NCBI GenBank assembly: GCA_910585605.1
Contig: CAJUFL010000007.1
Span: 26,048-90,047, forward strand
DNA from: an uncultured Lachnospiraceae bacterium
Lineage (GTDB): Bacteria > Bacillota > Clostridia > Lachnospirales > Lachnospiraceae
Direction of reading: 5' to 3'
DNA: 64,000 nucleotides
The translations under genes and the position numbers were made by a program. Numbering within the stretch: position 1 is the first letter of the stretch; each line of letters opens with the position of its first letter. The notes under the pieces were generated by a model, which worked only from the letters and a program-made list of their open reading frames with translations, did no database searches and was not told the DNA's origin. This document shows positions 62,292-64,000 of the stretch, piece after piece.

Positions 62292-63842
62292 TTATTCTTT
62301 TAAAATAACAAGTCTGTCTCCTGCTTTGATGGCATCAGTAGGCAGTTCATTTATCTCCTTGATCCGATTTACCGTCGTATAATAATTCTTGGCAATGCTC
62401 CATAAAGTATCATCATTTTTTACAATATATCCGATAACACCCGGAAGAGACTTTTTACGCTCCAGATTAATCGGTGCAACCTCCATGTTTAAAACAGCCC
62501 TCGCCTGTTCATTGGTAAACGCAAGCACTTCTAAAGATACCTCTGCCTTAATCTCTATCTGGTTTTCGCCAAGCTGCATTGCTGTAATCTGGTCTAAAAA
62601 CGGAACAATGGAATACGTTACTTCTTCCTTCATTCCCGGCACTTCGATTTCATAAGAAAACGGTATATCAAATGTCACGGAAGATAATGCCCCATTCTCC
62701 TCTTTATTCAGATAGGTAATCTGCGTACCGACCACACCTTCTACCATAATTCCCTTTGCTGAGCGCTCCGTCTCATCAACAGATACTGATCCTTCCACAT
62801 TACAGATTTGTAAAACCGACTGCTGTTTCGGCATACTCACAATATCAGAAACTTTTGTCTTGGCACAATTGCGAAGCAATAAATGCTGAACCGTAAAGTT
62901 TCTCCATTCCGGATTAATTTCCATTTCAGTAGAATAAGCATCCCGCACCAGCCGCATTTCTTCATTTCCATAAAGCTTAATCTCTACGGTAAATTCTGCT
63001 GCAAGATCGATCAAACGGTCTTCTCCACTTTCATCCGGCACTACTGTAATATGATACTGATCCAGACTTAAAAAGCTTCCTGAAATCATATCTTCACTAC
63101 AGGCTTCCTCATCTATTTTCTGCTCGAACGGCACCTCCATTGTAAAGTATTGAATAGGCATGCTCTCCTCTTCCGCCGTATAAACCAGAAATACGCTTAG
63201 ATTACCGCTCGCCATCAGATAACCGTCTGCCGGTTTAATCTGAACCTTGGTAAGTGCCATACTTTTCCAGATTACCTGATAGATATTAGGTTTATTTGCA
63301 GGAATCTCCACCTGCTCTTCTACCTGTATATTTTTCTTTTCCTGGAGCCGCAGGCTCATCATGGAAAGGGAGCCGTTTAACACCTCTGTATTTCCTGCAT
63401 CCTCCATATCTGTTATCGCTTCAAAATCTTCATTTTCTTTTACCTGATAATCAATTCCGATCAAAGCCTTTAAACTAATCTTCCGAGAGTGCAGCATGGT
63501 AACTGTCAGGTCATTCATACTGGCATGTACTTCTATGTAATCTGTCTCATTTGTTCCGTCTGCATTTATATACTCTACAAAAGGAACTTTACCACTTAAG
63601 CTGTCAAAGGCATTCCCTTCTTTGTCCGCACAATAAAGAATCTGGTAATTTAAGGTTCCCTTCACCTGAAAGCGGTCCACCATTGCCTGTGTTTCGTCTA
63701 TCACTACATTTCCCTTTACCAGAATCAAACGTTCCATATCCAAAAGATTCTCTGGAACATTTATCGTGTCATCTATGGTAAACTGCATTGCATTTTTCAC
63801 CTTCCACGTATAATTTCGAATTTCCCGTTTAATAAATTCCAT
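62292..63842 (-). CDS. sipL: SipL-like spore morphogenesis protein (SPOCS/DUF3794 + LysM)
   Basis: 516 residues from ATG 63842 (MEFIKREIRNYTWKV; TAGGAGG upstream). Repeated SPOCS/DUF3794 modules (two or three, including VKGTLNYQILYCADKEG and VEGVVGTQITYLNKEE) precede a C-terminal LysM (YIVKNDDTLWSIAKNYYTTV). In Clostridioides the SipL protein binds SpoIVA and is needed to encase the forespore with coat; this supports a spore-forming host. A TATAAT-like element at 63886-63891 may be part of its promoter. Confidence 0.88.
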   Translation of the reverse strand: MEFIKREIRNYTWKVKNAMQFTIDDTINVPENLLDMERLILVKGNVVIDETQAMVDRFQVKGTLNYQILYCADKEGNAFDSLSGKVPFVEYINADGTNETDYIEVHASMNDLTVTMLHSRKISLKALIGIDYQVKENEDFEAITDMEDAGNTEVLNGSLSMMSLRLQEKKNIQVEEQVEIPANKPNIYQVIWKSMALTKVQIKPADGYLMASGNLSVFLVYTAEEESMPIQYFTMEVPFEQKIDEEACSEDMISGSFLSLDQYHITVVPDESGEDRLIDLAAEFTVEIKLYGNEEMRLVRDAYSTEMEINPEWRNFTVQHLLLRNCAKTKVSDIVSMPKQQSVLQICNVEGSVSVDETERSAKGIMVEGVVGTQITYLNKEENGALSSVTFDIPFSYEIEVPGMKEEVTYSIVPFLDQITAMQLGENQIEIKAEVSLEVLAFTNEQARAVLNMEVAPINLERKKSLPGVIGYIVKNDDTLWSIAKNYYTTVNRIKEINELPTDAIKAGDRLVILKE

Positions 63843-63960
63843 ACTGCCTCCTAAGAAATATTTATAATTTATCTTTCTATCCACCATTATATGCGGGACA
63901 ATCCCCCTTTAGACCTTTTTACTTTAAATTCCTGTTTATCGTACTAAGGGGGACGCTTTC

Positions 63961-64000
63961 ATGGCGAGTTGGTGGCGGACGCAGGAATCTATGGATATAG
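63961..64000 (+). CDS. Start of a rightward gene, cut by the window edge
   Basis: ATG 63961 follows AAGGGGGA with seven bases spacing and opens MASWWRTQESMDI. Only 13 codons are visible, so no family can be given. It is divergent to sipL. Confidence 0.4.
   Translation, partial: MASWWRTQESMDI

Overview
The window looks like a chromosome segment of a spore-forming, low-to-moderate GC Clostridium relative, most likely Lachnospiraceae. I base this on gene style, frequent TTG starts, a SipL-type spore-coat gene, an S-box metK leader, split transketolase and Agr-like regulators; no marker gene fixes the species. No tRNA, rRNA or CRISPR array was seen.

Positions 1 to about 33.6 kb are one side of an integrative and conjugative element (ICE), with every large gene on the minus strand. 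In transcription order: ParM/ParR-like partition genes, a 1625-residue SpaA/CnaB-type LPXTG surface protein behind an attenuator-like leader, DUF5688, a 41-codon gene, RadC, and a TOPRIM primase-like protein. A 515-base noncoding segment follows, with six helically phased palindromes and an oriT-like inverted-repeat cluster. Then come the relaxosome genes (unknown protein, MobC, relaxase), an unknown coiled-coil protein, PcfB/DUF3801 and VirD4. VirD4 is split by a 2.55-kb group II intron. The type IV secretion genes follow (Maff2, VirB6-like, PrgI/VirB3-like, VirB4, 3D-NlpC/P60 hydrolase), then a small LPD-like gene, a DpnD/PcfM-tailed protein and a giant methylase-helicase that runs off the left edge. 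A complete TnpV-type gene with its own ribosome site is nested out of frame inside that methylase-helicase. No integrase is visible, so the other end of the element lies before position 1.

From about 34.3 kb the window is ordinary chromosome: RlmD methyltransferase, YfcE-like phosphodiesterase, RdgB, an RlmL-like methyltransferase, a rhodanese, and a secreted CAP-domain protein. Next is a redox cluster (DUF1893, ECF S component, Fe-S aldo/keto reductase, a lipoprotein flavodoxin-aldo/keto reductase fusion, FMN reductase, acetyltransferase, exported flavodoxin) facing a LysR regulator. Then follow a cupin gene with a clear promoter and operator-like repeat, an Rrf2 regulator, split transketolase, a HAD phosphatase, an ECF sigma/anti-sigma pair, DegV, a large secreted repeat protein divergent from a LytTR/GHKL two-component pair, metK under a SAM-I riboswitch, and sipL.

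The most notable observations are the nested tnpV gene, the conjugation ATPase gene that needs intron splicing and whose intron has a one-base homopolymer shift in its endonuclease tail, the phased palindrome array beside an oriT-like region, a predicted short antisense RNA at 7.47 to 7.53 kb, and two extracytoplasmic flavodoxins, one fused to an aldo/keto reductase.
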